From contig NZ_MZMU01000003.1 of NCBI RefSeq assembly GCF_004123835.1, positions 1,364,001-1,428,000 on the forward strand: a stretch of 64,000 nucleotides of DNA, in the 5' to 3' direction. The number at the start of each line of letters is the position of its first letter. Position 1 is the stretch's first letter. The position numbers and the translations under genes are program-made. The notes beneath the pieces were generated by a model. It was not told the DNA's origin and did not search any database. It was given only the letters and a program-made list of their open reading frames with translations. Source of the DNA: Rhizobium leguminosarum. GTDB taxonomy: Bacteria > Pseudomonadota > Alphaproteobacteria > Rhizobiales > Rhizobiaceae. Below are positions 1-10,558 of the stretch, one piece after another.

Positions 1-401
1 TCGAGATGGAAGCGTAGCGACAGCTCGTGCATGTGCACGAAGGTCCTGTAAGCGAGCTGGCGCACCGCATGTTGTCCGACGCTGGCAAAGAGCGCGTCGC
101 GCAGCTGATTGAGGCCGAGCTGGATCAGCCGGGTGATGTTATAAGCGATCACCAGCGCAATGGCGCCGGCCAGCAGCGGCGGCACGTAGCCGGCAAGATC
201 CATCCTGCCGTTCAGCGCATCGGTCGACCACTTGAAGAAATAGGGAACCAGCAGCAATACGAATTTGGAGATCAGCAGAAAGACCGAGGCCCAGACGACG
301 CGCATCTTGAGGTCGGGCCGGCCGGCCGGCCACATATAGGGCCAGAGGTTGAGAAGCGTCTGCGGCAGGTTGGATTCCGAGACTGTCTTGCCGTTTGCCA
401 T
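1..401 (-). CDS. ABC exporter, Atm1/HMT-type, N-terminal part (truncated by window edge)
   Basis: Reading from an ATG at 401 towards position 1 gives about 133 residues with no stop, so the gene continues off the window. The N-terminus starts MANGKTVSES. The visible part covers the first transmembrane helices of an ABC exporter membrane domain, including a hydrophobic helix around residues 36-55 and another at about 75-90. It ends in the stretch LRDALFASVGQHAVRQLAYR, which I recognise from the Atm1/HMT1 subfamily of glutathione-conjugate or heavy-metal exporters (mitochondrial Atm1, bacterial Atm1). Those proteins fuse membrane and ATPase domains and act as homodimers in the inner membrane. 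The ATPase domain is not in view, so the subfamily call rests on the membrane domain only. Confidence 0.75.
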   Translation of the reverse strand, partial: MANGKTVSESNLPQTLLNLWPYMWPAGRPDLKMRVVWASVFLLISKFVLLLVPYFFKWSTDALNGRMDLAGYVPPLLAGAIALVIAYNITRLIQLGLNQLRDALFASVGQHAVRQLAYRTFVHMHELSLRFHL

Positions 402-564
402 GCTTGTCTCCAGCCCGGATGGGCTTGCCGCGATTGCGGCGCTTCGATGCCGGCAAAGCGCAGAACCGGGACGTGCCTGAAAGCGCTTCCCATATCCCGC
501 AGCCGCCGCCGCCAGATAGGGTGCCGGGCGGACGAATACAACAATTGCTGGGGTAAGGAAACGA

Positions 565-595
565 CGAGGCCGGGCGCTTATCCTGCCCGGCCTCG
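565..595 (-). terminator. Hairpin downstream of the LysM gene
   Basis: A perfect 11-bp inverted repeat (CGAGGCCGGGC, 9-base loop, GCCCGGCCTCG) sits 17 bases past the LysM gene's stop. On the minus strand it is followed by a weak T-rich stretch. The stem is GC-rich, as expected for an intrinsic terminator, but the T tract is poor. It separates the LysM gene from the ABC exporter gene, which starts at 401. Confidence 0.6.
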
Positions 596-611
596 CCATG
601 TTGTTTCGAGC

Positions 612-2636
612 CTAGAGGTGCTGGCCGGACATCCGCTTGCGGTGCAGCTCTTCGGCGTTCGGCAACACATCCTTCGGCAGGCCGAAGATCTGGCCGGGGC
701 GGATGCGATCGGGATTGATGATCTTGTCCTCGTTGGCGATGTAGATCGTCGTGTAACGGACGCCGCGGCCATAGGTGCGGCGCGAGATCTGCCATAGCGT
801 GTCGCCGCGGCGAATGATGACCGCTGCGTTGTTTGCCGTCAGCGGCGCCTGTTCGATCGTCTTCGGCTGGCTGCTTCCGACATCGTCTGCGGTGGGTGCC
901 GCCGGCGCGGGTGCAGCGGTGAGTTCGGCGATCATCCCGCCCAGTCTTTCGAGCGCGGCTCCGACGGACTTCGCATCCCCAGGCAGGCTCTGCAGCAGCT
1001 TCAGCGCATTGCCGGCAATCTGCGAGGAGGAACCGGACGCTTGCTTGAAGACATCAGGCGCATCGGCAGCCGGGCGGAAGTCGGCGACGGAGCGCAGCGC
1101 GAATTCCGTTGCCGAGCGCGCTGCCGCAAGCTGTTCGGCACCGGGCAGCTTGCCATCGGCAAACAGTCCCTTCAGCAGGCCGAAGGCTTTGCCGGCCTCG
1201 GCCTTGCGTTTACCGAGCTCGCCTTCGTCGAGCGGCACCATCGAGGAAGCACCGTTCGCGTCGGCGGGGGCCGATTGCGCGGCGACCCTGACCTGATCGC
1301 CGGCCGGGCGATTGAAATTCACCGCCGCACGCACGATCACCTTACCTGTGGGATCAACGACATCGACGCGGATCTTGTGGTCGCCGACCGAGAGCGCCAC
1401 CACGCCATCGATGACGAAATGACCGTCGGAGCCGGCCGTGTCCTGGCCGACGAGGCTGTCGTCGGCATAACCGATGACTTTGGCATTGGAGCGCGTTGTG
1501 CCGGCAATGAAGATCTTGTTGCCTTCGATTTCGACGGCATTGACCATCACATCGGGCACATTCGTCTTATCCGTGCCGGGAATGGCCGGTGCCGTATCAG
1601 CGCCGCCGGAGGGGGTATCGGTGAGGTTCGGCGTCTGCAGCGCCAGCTCGCCGGTTGCGGCAGCAGCCGAGCTTTCACCGGTTGCCGGCTTGTCCGCAGG
1701 CGGCACCATCGGATTGGAGGCATCGGCAACTTCGGTTCCGGCCTTCGGCGCCGTGATGATGCGGCTCGCCGCGCCGGGTTTGGAGACCATGGCGAGCAGA
1801 TTGGCGCCATTACCATCCTTCGGCACGGAAATGGTCGCGACTTCTTCAGAAAGCGTGCTCTTGCCGTCCTTGCCCGTAAACTTGAGCACGAGCTGGTGGT
1901 CACCGGCCGGAAGCGGATCGTCGAGGACGGCAGCAAAATCGCCACTCGCATCGACATTGGCCGTCGTTACGACCTTCTCGCCGTCGAGCACCTCGAGCTT
2001 GCCGTTCGGTTCGGCGGAACCGGCAATCACCGTCGATCCGTCGGGTTCGACGCGCAATACGTCGAAGGCCGGAAGCTTCGGGCCGGTATTTTCCGCTGCC
2101 GTATTCGCCCCAGGGGCGGCCTCCGGCGCACCGGTCAGCGCAACCTCGGCCTTGGCGATCGCGGCAAGCGCATCGGCGATGTTCTCAGGCAGCGACTGGA
2201 CGATGGCGAGCGCCTTCGCGCCGCCGTCCTTGGCCTTGGCGGCAAGGGTTTGAGTCGCGGGATCGAGGCCCTCGGGAATGGTGAAATCGGCAAGCGCGGT
2301 CAGCGCGTTGACGGCTTTGGTCTTGGCGGCGGTGAAGACATCGATGGTCGGGCCTTTGCCGTCGGCAAACAGCGCCTTGAGCTCACTGAGCGATACGCCG
2401 GCATCGGCCGAAAGGCGACCGACTTGATCGGCGACCGCAGCCGCGTCGCCCACGGCGGAGCGCGATGTCTTTGCCGCCTCGTTAACCGTGTTCTTGACCT
2501 CCGTGCCCGCCTGGTTGATGGCGTCTCCGACCTTGGTTGCATCGCCGCCGATGCGCGGCATGACGACAAACACCATCAGTAGGATTGCGATTGCGAGCAC
2601 TGCAAGGGCCAGCAAGCCGGCACGGTTCTTCATCAT
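612..2636 (-). CDS. LysM-domain envelope protein with repeated Ala-rich and Big-like segments
   Basis: A protein of about 674 residues. A single N-terminal transmembrane segment (about residues 7-27) anchors it, so the rest is predicted periplasmic. The long middle is Ala/Gly/Asp-rich and holds two similar segments of the form 'PDGSTVIAGSAEPNGKLEV' and 'IEGNKIFIAGTTRSNAKVIG', which look like Ig-like/Big-type repeats. A LysM domain closes it at about 607-656 (RRGDTLWQISRRTYG ... PDRIRPGQIFGLP); this family binds peptidoglycan glycan strands. I start it at the ATG at 2636 because GGGAGA lies 5 bases upstream; the in-frame TTG at 2648 lies upstream of that site. A cell-wall-associated role is an inference; the substrate or partner is unknown. 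Confidence 0.85.
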   Translation of the reverse strand: MMKNRAGLLALAVLAIAILLMVFVVMPRIGGDATKVGDAINQAGTEVKNTVNEAAKTSRSAVGDAAAVADQVGRLSADAGVSLSELKALFADGKGPTIDVFTAAKTKAVNALTALADFTIPEGLDPATQTLAAKAKDGGAKALAIVQSLPENIADALAAIAKAEVALTGAPEAAPGANTAAENTGPKLPAFDVLRVEPDGSTVIAGSAEPNGKLEVLDGEKVVTTANVDASGDFAAVLDDPLPAGDHQLVLKFTGKDGKSTLSEEVATISVPKDGNGANLLAMVSKPGAASRIITAPKAGTEVADASNPMVPPADKPATGESSAAAATGELALQTPNLTDTPSGGADTAPAIPGTDKTNVPDVMVNAVEIEGNKIFIAGTTRSNAKVIGYADDSLVGQDTAGSDGHFVIDGVVALSVGDHKIRVDVVDPTGKVIVRAAVNFNRPAGDQVRVAAQSAPADANGASSMVPLDEGELGKRKAEAGKAFGLLKGLFADGKLPGAEQLAAARSATEFALRSVADFRPAADAPDVFKQASGSSSQIAGNALKLLQSLPGDAKSVGAALERLGGMIAELTAAPAPAAPTADDVGSSQPKTIEQAPLTANNAAVIIRRGDTLWQISRRTYGRGVRYTTIYIANEDKIINPDRIRPGQIFGLPKDVLPNAEELHRKRMSGQHL

Positions 2637-2791
2637 TATGTCTCCCAAGGCGGCAATTTGCCGTAATACCCAAAATTGCTAGCGATTCCCGTTGCTTTCC
2701 ACAAGCATTCAAAGCAATTAGGCAAGCTAGGCACGCTGCTTTTCAGTCAATTTTCTTGACTGCATTGAAATGGAATAGTTGTTTTGCCCTC

Positions 2792-3415
2792 ATGACCGAA
2801 CAATCTGTATCGATTCGATCCATCTGCGTTTACTGCGGCTCCAGGCCGGGACGCGATCCTTCCCACATGGCGGCCGGGCGTGCTCTCGGAAGAGAGATCG
2901 CCGAATACGGCCTGCGCCTCGTCTATGGCGGGGGTACCAAAGGCATCATGGGCGCGGTTGCCAGCGGCGTGCTTTCAGGCGGCGGTCAGGTCACGGGCAT
3001 CATTCCCGAATTCCTGATCGATATGGAAGCGACTCGCCACTCGCTCGGTCAGCTCAACGAACTCATTGTAACCCCTGACATGCATGCGCGCAAACACACC
3101 ATGTTCGAGCGCTCCGATGCCTTCGTCGCGCTGCCCGGCGGTATCGGTACGCTGGAGGAGATCGTCGAGATCATGACCTGGGCGCAGCTCGGCCGCCACG
3201 AGAAGCCGATGGTCTTCGCCAACGTCAACGGTTTCTGGGATCCGATGATGGAACTGATGCGCCATATGACCGAAGAGGGCTTCCTGCACACCGCCCACCG
3301 GGTGCAGCCGCTCGTCGTCGACGAGATATCCGGCATCATTCCTGCGATCATGGCCCAGGCAGCCCAGCTTGCCGCCGATCGTGACGGCGAGGACGAGGTG
3401 ATTTCGAAGATGTAG
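2792..3415 (+). CDS. LOG family protein (TIGR00730 Rossmann fold; possible cytokinin-activating phosphoribohydrolase)
   Basis: 207 residues, the normal length for the family. It has the nucleotide-binding GGGTKGIMG region (about 51-59) and the diagnostic PGGIGTLEE motif (about 114-122) of 'lysine decarboxylase-like' LOG proteins. Characterised LOG enzymes cleave the ribose-phosphate from cytokinin nucleotides; many bacterial members act on AMP or other nucleoside monophosphates. In a plant-associated bacterium a cytokinin link is plausible but not shown. The start ATG at 2792 gives the family N-terminus (MTEQSVSIRSICVYCGS); no good Shine-Dalgarno is visible. It is divergent from the LysM gene and convergent with rarD, so it is probably transcribed alone. 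Confidence 0.9.
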   Translation: MTEQSVSIRSICVYCGSRPGRDPSHMAAGRALGREIAEYGLRLVYGGGTKGIMGAVASGVLSGGGQVTGIIPEFLIDMEATRHSLGQLNELIVTPDMHARKHTMFERSDAFVALPGGIGTLEEIVEIMTWAQLGRHEKPMVFANVNGFWDPMMELMRHMTEEGFLHTAHRVQPLVVDEISGIIPAIMAQAAQLAADRDGEDEVISKM

Positions 3416-3426
3416 GCGGGCTGCCC

Positions 3427-3532
3427 TTAGAGCAGTTCATTTTCCACGGAAGCGCAGAACCGCTCTAAGCTTTGTTCTTACGCAATCCCGGACGCAGAAC
3501 CCTTGCGCGCTTTTGCTGGAATTGCTCTAGCG
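3427..3532. repeat. Rhizobial palindromic intergenic repeat between LOG gene and rarD
   Basis: A first hairpin has arms TTAGAGCAGTTC (3427-3438) and GAACCGCTCTAA (3457-3468), with one mismatch. A further stretch runs to GGAATTGCTCTAG at 3519-3530. The ends carry the TAGAGC/GCTCTA signature that recurs at 16792 and 30659 here. The right end includes the rarD stop codon (see findings). It fills the space between two convergent genes and may act as a bidirectional terminator. Confidence 0.75.
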
Positions 3533-4450
3533 CCCCCGGCTTCCCTTCAGCATCGACCAGCTATAGAGGAACAACCCCGCCCAGATCAGCGGGAAGGCGA
3601 CCATGCGCGCCGTGCCGAATGGTTCGTGGAAGAGGAAGACCGCGATCAGGAAGATCATCGTCGGCGCGATATACTGCATGATGCCGATCGTCGAGAGTTT
3701 CAGCAGCTTGGCGCCGTTCGCATAGATCATCAGCGGCACGGCGGTGATGACGCCGCAGCCGAGCAGCAGGGTCGTATCTGCAAGACCGGTGCGGTAGAGG
3801 TGGCCCTGGCCGCCGAATTCGAGATAGAGGATGTAGAGGACGGCCGGCCCGCTGAGGATAAGCACTTCGAGGAAGAAGCCCTGGTTCGGCCCGAGTGGCA
3901 GCGTCTTGCGCAACAGGGCGTAGAAACCCCAGCTGACCGCCAGCGTCAGCGCCACCCACGGGATGCCGCCGCTGTCCAGTGCGAGAATGGCGACGGCAAG
4001 TGCTGCAAGCGCGATCGCGGCGATCTGCAGCGGCTGCAGCTTTTCCTTGAGGAATACCGCGCCGAGGAAGATGCTGAACAGCGGATTGATGAAATAACCG
4101 AGTGCTGCGTCGAGCGAATGGCCGGCGCCGATCGCCCAGACATAGGTGCCCCAGTTGACAGTGATCAGCGACGCCGTCAGCGCCGCCATCGCCAGCATGC
4201 GCGGCGAACCGAGCGCTGCGCGGATATCCTGCGTGCGCCCGAGCACGATCAGCACGATGCCCGCCAGCGGCAGCGACCAGACGATGCGATGGGCGATCAC
4301 CTCGGCCGGCGAGACATGCGCCACCGCCTTCATGTAGATCGGCAGGAAACCCCAGAGCAGATAGGCCGTCAGCGCGAAGGCGAACCCGCGCGGACTGTCT
4401 TCGTTCTTGGCCAACGGAACGGATGCATCGGTCGACATCGGTGTTTCCAT
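3527..4450 (-). CDS. rarD: RarD-like EamA/DMT-family transporter
   Basis: 307 residues with about ten hydrophobic segments and the RarD opening GFAFALTAYLLWGFLPIYMKA. This subgroup of the drug/metabolite transporter superfamily is called 'chloramphenicol-sensitive protein' in E. coli; its physiological substrate is not established. It is an inner-membrane protein. Two starts are possible: ATG 4450 (METPMSTD) and ATG 4438 (MSTD, with GGAA 6 bases upstream); I keep the longer. Its stop codon lies in the repeat at 3427-3532. Confidence 0.88.
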   Translation of the reverse strand: METPMSTDASVPLAKNEDSPRGFAFALTAYLLWGFLPIYMKAVAHVSPAEVIAHRIVWSLPLAGIVLIVLGRTQDIRAALGSPRMLAMAALTASLITVNWGTYVWAIGAGHSLDAALGYFINPLFSIFLGAVFLKEKLQPLQIAAIALAALAVAILALDSGGIPWVALTLAVSWGFYALLRKTLPLGPNQGFFLEVLILSGPAVLYILYLEFGGQGHLYRTGLADTTLLLGCGVITAVPLMIYANGAKLLKLSTIGIMQYIAPTMIFLIAVFLFHEPFGTARMVAFPLIWAGLFLYSWSMLKGSRGR

Positions 4451-4634
4451 CTTTGTTCTTCTTCTGATCCGGCCTAGCTTAAGCGCCGTGAATAGGCCAA
4501 TTCATTTCGTTGAATGAAGGGTGAGAGGATTTGAAGCGGGAGACGACGCAATGATTCCGCACTCTGCGATGGGAGGCGGAGTCCGAAGGAAGCGAATGGT
4601 ATTCTGGCGAGGGCTGGGACCCCTCCGCCGAGCC

Positions 4635-4656
4635 GGCGGAATAGGTTTATTCCGCC
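4635..4656 (-). terminator. Hairpin overlapping the cimA stop codon
   Basis: A perfect 9-bp inverted repeat (GGCGGAATA, 4-base loop, TATTCCGCC) covers the last codons and the TAA of cimA (4647-4649). It could mark the 3' end of the cimA mRNA, but there is no T tract after it, so terminator function is uncertain. Confidence 0.4.
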
Positions 4657-6260
4657 GCGATCTTGCCCGCCAGTTGCCGGTTCTTCATCAGCTTGTAGAT
4701 GACCGAATCCATCAGCGCCTGGAACGAAGCGTCGATGATGTTCTCCGAAACGCCGACGGTCCACCAGCGCACACCGTCACTGTCGGTGGATTCGATCAGC
4801 ACACGGGTGATTGCCTCCGTGCCGCCATTGAGGATACGCACCTTGAAGTCGGCGAGCACCAGATCGTCGATCTCGTGCTGGTATTTGCCGAAATCCTTGC
4901 GCAGCGCGAGGTCGAGTGCGTTGACGGGGCCTTCGGCATCGGCAACCGACATCAGCGTCTGGCCGTCGATGGTGATCTTGACTACCGCCTCCGAGACGAT
5001 CTTCACACGGCCGAGACTGTCGAAGCGGCGCTCGATCATCACGCGGAAGCCTTCGATGGTGAAGAATTCCGGGATCGTGCCGAGCGTTCTGCGCGCCAGC
5101 AGCTCGAAGCTCGCATCCGCGCCCTCATAGGCATAGCCGATGGATTCACGTTCCTTGACGATCGAGATCAGCAGGTCGAGCTTCGGATCGTCCTTGGCGA
5201 CCGCGATGCCGCGCCGCTTCAGCGCATTGATGAAGTTTGCCTTGCCGCCCTGGTCCGACACCATGACCTTGCGGAAATTACCGACGGTTTCCGGCGGCAC
5301 GTGTTCATAGGTCCGCGGATCCTTGAGCAAGGCGGATGCATGGATGCCGGCCTTGGTGGCGAAGGCGGAGGCGCCGACATAGGGCATCTGGTGGTCGGGC
5401 GAGCGGTTGAGCAGCTCGTCGAAGGCATGCGAGAGCCGGGTGAGGTTGAGCAGCCGCTCCTCGTCGATCGCCGTTTCGAAACGTGTGTTGTAGGCGCTCT
5501 TCAGCGCCAGCGTCGGGATCAGCGTCACCAGATTGGCATTGCCGCAGCGCTCGCCGATACCGTTGAGCGTGCCCTGGATCTGCCGGACGCCGGCTTCGAC
5601 AGCGGCAAGCGAATTGGCGACCGCCTGGCCGGTGTCGTTATGCGCATGGATGCCAAGACAGTGGCCGGGAACGCCTGAGGCGATCACCGCCTCGACGATC
5701 GCCCGCACCTCCGGCGGCTGTGTGCCGCCATTGGTGTCGCAGAGTACGACCCAGCGGGCGCCGCTCTCATAGGCCGTCTTGGCGCAGGCAAGCGCATAGG
5801 CCGGATTGGCCTTGAAGCCGTCGAAGAAATGCTCGCAATCGACGATCGCCTCCTTGCCCGCGCCAACCGCCGCCTTGACGCTTTCGGCGATGCATTCGAG
5901 GTTTTCCTCGTTGGTGCAGCCGAGCGCCACCGCGACATGATAATCCCAGCTCTTGGCGACGAAACAGATGGCGTCGGATTTTGCCTGCAGCAGCCCGGCA
6001 ATGCCGGGATCGTTGGAGACCGAAACGCCCGCCCGCTTCGTCATGCCGAAGGCGACGAAGCTGGCCTGGCTGGTGCGCTTCTCGCTGAAGAAGGCGGTGT
6101 CCGTCGGATTGGCGCCGGGATATCCGCCCTCGACATAATCGAGGCCGAACTCGTCCAGCATGGCGGCGATCGCAATCTTGTCCTCGACGGAAAAATCGAT
6201 GCCGGGCGTCTGCTGCCCGTCCCGAAGCGTCGTGTCGAAGAGGTAAATGCGTTCTTTCAT
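4647..6260 (-). CDS. cimA: (R)-citramalate synthase
   Basis: 537 residues. It belongs to the HMGL-like/LeuA family: the N-terminal TIM barrel starts with the signature DTTLRDGQQTPGIDF (about 9-23), and IHAHNDTG (about 200-207) supplies metal-binding histidines. The C-terminal LeuA dimerisation/allosteric domain covers about 395-525. Length, the DGQQTPG form of the motif and the ending match the CimA (TIGR00977) branch, which condenses pyruvate and acetyl-CoA to citramalate for isoleucine synthesis, rather than isopropylmalate synthase. GGGAGGAAACGAC directly before the ATG is a strong ribosome site. It is monocistronic, flanked by a hairpin and by a RIME-type repeat. Substrate assignment versus a homocitrate or isopropylmalate synthase is by recall. 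Confidence 0.85.
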   Translation of the reverse strand: MKERIYLFDTTLRDGQQTPGIDFSVEDKIAIAAMLDEFGLDYVEGGYPGANPTDTAFFSEKRTSQASFVAFGMTKRAGVSVSNDPGIAGLLQAKSDAICFVAKSWDYHVAVALGCTNEENLECIAESVKAAVGAGKEAIVDCEHFFDGFKANPAYALACAKTAYESGARWVVLCDTNGGTQPPEVRAIVEAVIASGVPGHCLGIHAHNDTGQAVANSLAAVEAGVRQIQGTLNGIGERCGNANLVTLIPTLALKSAYNTRFETAIDEERLLNLTRLSHAFDELLNRSPDHQMPYVGASAFATKAGIHASALLKDPRTYEHVPPETVGNFRKVMVSDQGGKANFINALKRRGIAVAKDDPKLDLLISIVKERESIGYAYEGADASFELLARRTLGTIPEFFTIEGFRVMIERRFDSLGRVKIVSEAVVKITIDGQTLMSVADAEGPVNALDLALRKDFGKYQHEIDDLVLADFKVRILNGGTEAITRVLIESTDSDGVRWWTVGVSENIIDASFQALMDSVIYKLMKNRQLAGKIAAE

Positions 6261-6305
6261 GTCGTTTCCTCCCGGCGGGCGGGTGTTGTTTTCTGTTGTG
6301 CGGAA

Positions 6306-6412
6306 GCCCCCTCATCCGCCCTACGGGCACCTTCTCCCCGAGGGGAGAAGGGGTAGCCGTGTCATTCGCCTTGTCCCCTCTCCCCTCGGGGAGAGGGTTA
6401 GGGTGAGGGGGC
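6306..6412. repeat. RIME-type palindromic repeat between pip and cimA
   Basis: The segment opens with GCCCCCTCATCC and closes with GGGTGAGGGGGC. Inside are two strong hairpins: CTTCTCCCC/GGGGAGAAG (6331-6350) and CCCTCTCCCC/GGGGAGAGGG (6376-6397). This matches the 'Rhizobium-specific intergenic mosaic element' type I recall from Sinorhizobium and Rhizobium. A second, split copy is at 54889-55056. It has no coding content and sits just past the pip stop, upstream of it cimA's start. Confidence 0.85.
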
Positions 6413-6425
6413 CTCACGGTACGGC

Positions 6426-7854
<1,429 letters not shown>

Positions 7855-7858
<4 letters not shown>

Positions 7859-8343
7859 GAGGTTTCTCCGAGGGGCCAGCTTTTCGTGTCGTGGTCGGGG
7901 TGCTGATAGTTGCTTGCCGCGATCGCGTTTTCACGGTCGGGCGTTTCAGGCTGTGGTTCCAGCGGCAAGCCGTCGAGCGCATGAAACCAGGACATCTTGC
8001 GGCCGGTATTCGATTGCATCACCGGCTTGACCGCATCGGGATCGTCCAACGAGCCGAGCGTGATGTTGATGAAGTCCGCTTCGGGAATATCGTAGAACAG
8101 CGGCGTACCGCAATCGCCGCAGAAACCGCGCCGCACCAGATCCGAGGACTGAAACCATTTCGGCGCGCCGCGTGTGAAGGTAAAATCGCTGCGCATCACG
8201 CCGGCAAGCGGCATGAAATAATTGCCCGCCGCCTTCTGGCACATGCGGCAATGGCAAAGATGGGGATAGCCGAGTTCGCCTTTGACGCGGTAACGCACTG
8301 CCCCGCACTGGCACCCGCCGCTTCTGTCCGCTTCCGCCGTCAT
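7855..8343 (-). CDS. GFA/CENP-V family zinc protein (copy 2 of 3)
   Basis: 162 residues from the ATG at 8343, chosen because AGGAGC lies just upstream and the ATG overlaps the preceding stop (ATGA). The Cys pattern is [17 protein letters not shown] and GFCGDCGTP, and the tail is YQHPDHDTKSWP. It is clearly homologous to its two neighbours but diverged from them through the middle, so the duplication is not recent. Function is unknown beyond predicted zinc binding in the cytoplasm. Confidence 0.9.
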
Positions 8344-8816
8344 CCGAGCTCCTTGGGTGGCCATGCCTGCGTCTCGCGATCGGGATGCTGGCAGGAAACG
8401 AGCTCGAGCAGGAAGGGGGCGGCTTGTGCATCCTCCTCCGTCCGGTGGCCCGGCAATTCATGCAGATGATCGACGAAACCGATCTTGCCCTCGATGCCGA
8501 ATTGGATCACCGGCGGAAACGCCGAAGGGTCGTCAAACGCGCCTGCGGCAATCGCCATTCCATCCGGCGCCTCGTAGGTCAGCGGCGTGCCGCAATCGCC
8601 GCAGAAGCCGCGCTCGACGAAATTGGAAGAGCGGAACCTCTTCCGCTCCCCGCGCGTCCATTCGAAATCGGCGCCGCGCACCGAGACCAGCGGCGCATAA
8701 TAAGCACCGAACGCCTTCTGGCACATGCGGCAATGACAGATCGATGAATCCTTGAGGTCGCCGCTGACGTGGAAACGGACCGCTCCGCATTGGCAGCCGC
8801 CGGTATAGGTCGTCAT
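8340..8816 (-). CDS. GFA/CENP-V family zinc protein (copy 3 of 3)
   Basis: 158 residues from the ATG at 8816, which overlaps the cysS stop by four bases; GGGAGG lies 8 bases upstream. It has the same cysteine pattern as the next two genes ([26 protein letters not shown]) and the [13 protein letters not shown] tail. Position directly after cysS, with coupled translation, is a shared-expression hint only; I know no functional link between GFA proteins and cysteinyl-tRNA synthesis. Confidence 0.9.
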   Translation of the reverse strand: MTTYTGGCQCGAVRFHVSGDLKDSSICHCRMCQKAFGAYYAPLVSVRGADFEWTRGERKRFRSSNFVERGFCGDCGTPLTYEAPDGMAIAAGAFDDPSAFPPVIQFGIEGKIGFVDHLHELPGHRTEEDAQAAPFLLELVSCQHPDRETQAWPPKELG

Positions 8817-10204
8817 CTCTTGACCTCCCACGTCGTCACGCGCTCGCCCGTCACCGCATTCTTGCCGTCCTTCAACTGGATGCCCTTTGCCGCCAGCTCG
8901 TCGCGGATCTTGTCTGCTTCGGCAAAATTCTTCGCCTTCAGCATTTCGAGACGCATTGCGACCAGCGCGTCGACCGCCGATGCGACGGCTTCGTCGATCT
9001 CCATCTTTTTCGGCAGCAGGCCCAGAAGGTCGGCCGTTGCGGCAAAGACGGCACGGGCTACGGGATCCGCATGGGCTGCTTGCGCCAGCGCATGCAATGC
9101 CTGCACCGCCGCCACCGTATTGAGGTCGTCGGAAAGCGCGTTCAGCACGGTTTCATCGGGCGCCGCATCGCCGGCTTCTGCCGCCGGCCATTTGGCGAGC
9201 AGACGTTCGGCTTCTTCCAGTCGCTTGATCGAAAAATCGATCGGCTCGCGGTAATGCGTCATCAACATGGCAAGGCGCAGCACCTGTCCCGGCCATTTGC
9301 GGCCGCCGAAGGTTTCCGTCTGCAGCAACTCGTGGATGGTGACGAAATTGCCTTCGGATTTCGACATCTTGCGGCCTTCGACCTGCAGGAAGCCGTTATG
9401 CATCCAGACATTCGCCATCACCTCGGTGCCGTGGGCGCAGCGCGACTGGGCGATCTCGTTTTCATGATGCGGGAAGATCAGGTCCAGCCCGCCGCCGTGA
9501 ATGTCGAAGACATCGCCGAGGTAGCGCTTGCTCATCGCCGAGCATTCGATGTGCCAGCCGGGCCGGCCGCGGCCCCATGGGCTCTCCCAGCCGGGCTCGT
9601 TGTGGCTCGACAGTTTCCAGAGCACGAAATCGCCCGGGTTCTTTTTGTGCGCATCGACGGCGATGCGGGCGCCGGCCTGCTGCTCGTCGAGCGGGCGCTT
9701 CGAAAGCTGACCGTAATCCGCCATGGATTTGGTGTCGAACAGCACTTCGCCCGATGCGACATAGGCATGGCCGTTGCCGATCAGCTTTTCGATGATTTCG
9801 GTCATCTCTTCGATATTGTCGGTGGCGCGCGGCTCGACGTCCGGCTCCAGGCAGCCGAGTTCGGCGACATCGGCGTGAAATTGCGTCTCGGTCTTTTCGG
9901 TGACCGCGCGGATCGCCTCATTGAGCGGCAGGCCCGGATGGTCGCGAAGTGCGCGCGCATTGATCTTGTCGTCGACGTCGGTGATGTTGCGGGCATAAGT
10001 GACGTGATCTGCGCCATAGACATGACGCAGTAGCCGGAACAGCACGTCGAAGACGATGACCGGCCGGGCATTGCCGATATGAGCGAAGTCATAGACGGTC
10101 GGGCCGCAGACATACATGCGGACATTGTTGGGATCGATCGGCGAAAACACCGATTTTTCCCGTGTCAGCGTGTTGTACAGCTTGAGTTCCGGCGTCGCGT
10201 CCAT
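8813..10204 (-). CDS. cysS: Cysteine--tRNA ligase
   Basis: 463 residues, the usual length. Class I synthetase features: [19 protein letters not shown] contains the first zinc cysteine and the HIGN form of the HIGH motif. [10 protein letters not shown] and the FPHHENE segment supply further zinc ligands, and KMSKSEGN is the KMSKS loop. It charges tRNA-Cys in the cytoplasm. GGGAG lies 8 bases before the ATG. First gene of a five-gene overlapping run (cysS, three GFA genes, pip). Confidence 0.97.
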   Translation of the reverse strand: MDATPELKLYNTLTREKSVFSPIDPNNVRMYVCGPTVYDFAHIGNARPVIVFDVLFRLLRHVYGADHVTYARNITDVDDKINARALRDHPGLPLNEAIRAVTEKTETQFHADVAELGCLEPDVEPRATDNIEEMTEIIEKLIGNGHAYVASGEVLFDTKSMADYGQLSKRPLDEQQAGARIAVDAHKKNPGDFVLWKLSSHNEPGWESPWGRGRPGWHIECSAMSKRYLGDVFDIHGGGLDLIFPHHENEIAQSRCAHGTEVMANVWMHNGFLQVEGRKMSKSEGNFVTIHELLQTETFGGRKWPGQVLRLAMLMTHYREPIDFSIKRLEEAERLLAKWPAAEAGDAAPDETVLNALSDDLNTVAAVQALHALAQAAHADPVARAVFAATADLLGLLPKKMEIDEAVASAVDALVAMRLEMLKAKNFAEADKIRDELAAKGIQLKDGKNAVTGERVTTWEVKR

Positions 10205-10558
10205 TTCACTCTCCCAAATGCACGATCAGAAAAATATGCGACCGGCGGACCGGGGCGTTTCGCATCTTGACTATTTGGGAGACGAAAACGGCCGGGCCAG
10301 CGCTCGCGCTAGCGAATAATCTTCCGGCAGATAATGCAGATAACCGTTTTCATGGCGGGTTTTATGGCCCGGTTCGCGCCTCCGGTCAAGGGGGCGAAGC
10401 GCGATCCGGCGGCGACAGAACCCATCCATCCGATGAAAAAGATTGCAGCAATGAACGTCTTTGAAACCAGTCGGCCCGCCCCTGATATTCGTCTGCCATT
10501 TTCGCGGCACAAACCTCGCATAGCCAGTTGAGGCGCTGTTGAAAAATAGGGGGAAGGG
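10205..10558. other. Intergenic region between divergent cysS and lysozyme genes
   Basis: 354 bases that should hold both promoters. I see no certain promoter. A minus-strand reading frame at 10309-10521 encodes about 70 residues with a hydrophobic stretch, but it lacks a ribosome site (see findings). Around 10305-10312 is a small palindromic CGCTCGCGCTAGCG stretch. Nothing else recognisable. Confidence 0.5.

Noticed and set aside
1041..2582. Long plus-strand frames opposite the LysM gene
   Set aside because: Shadows of a real gene that has a LysM domain, membrane anchor and ribosome site.
4635..4656. A strong intrinsic terminator after cimA
   Set aside because: The stem is perfect but it overlaps the stop codon and lacks a T tract, so I list it only as a weak candidate.
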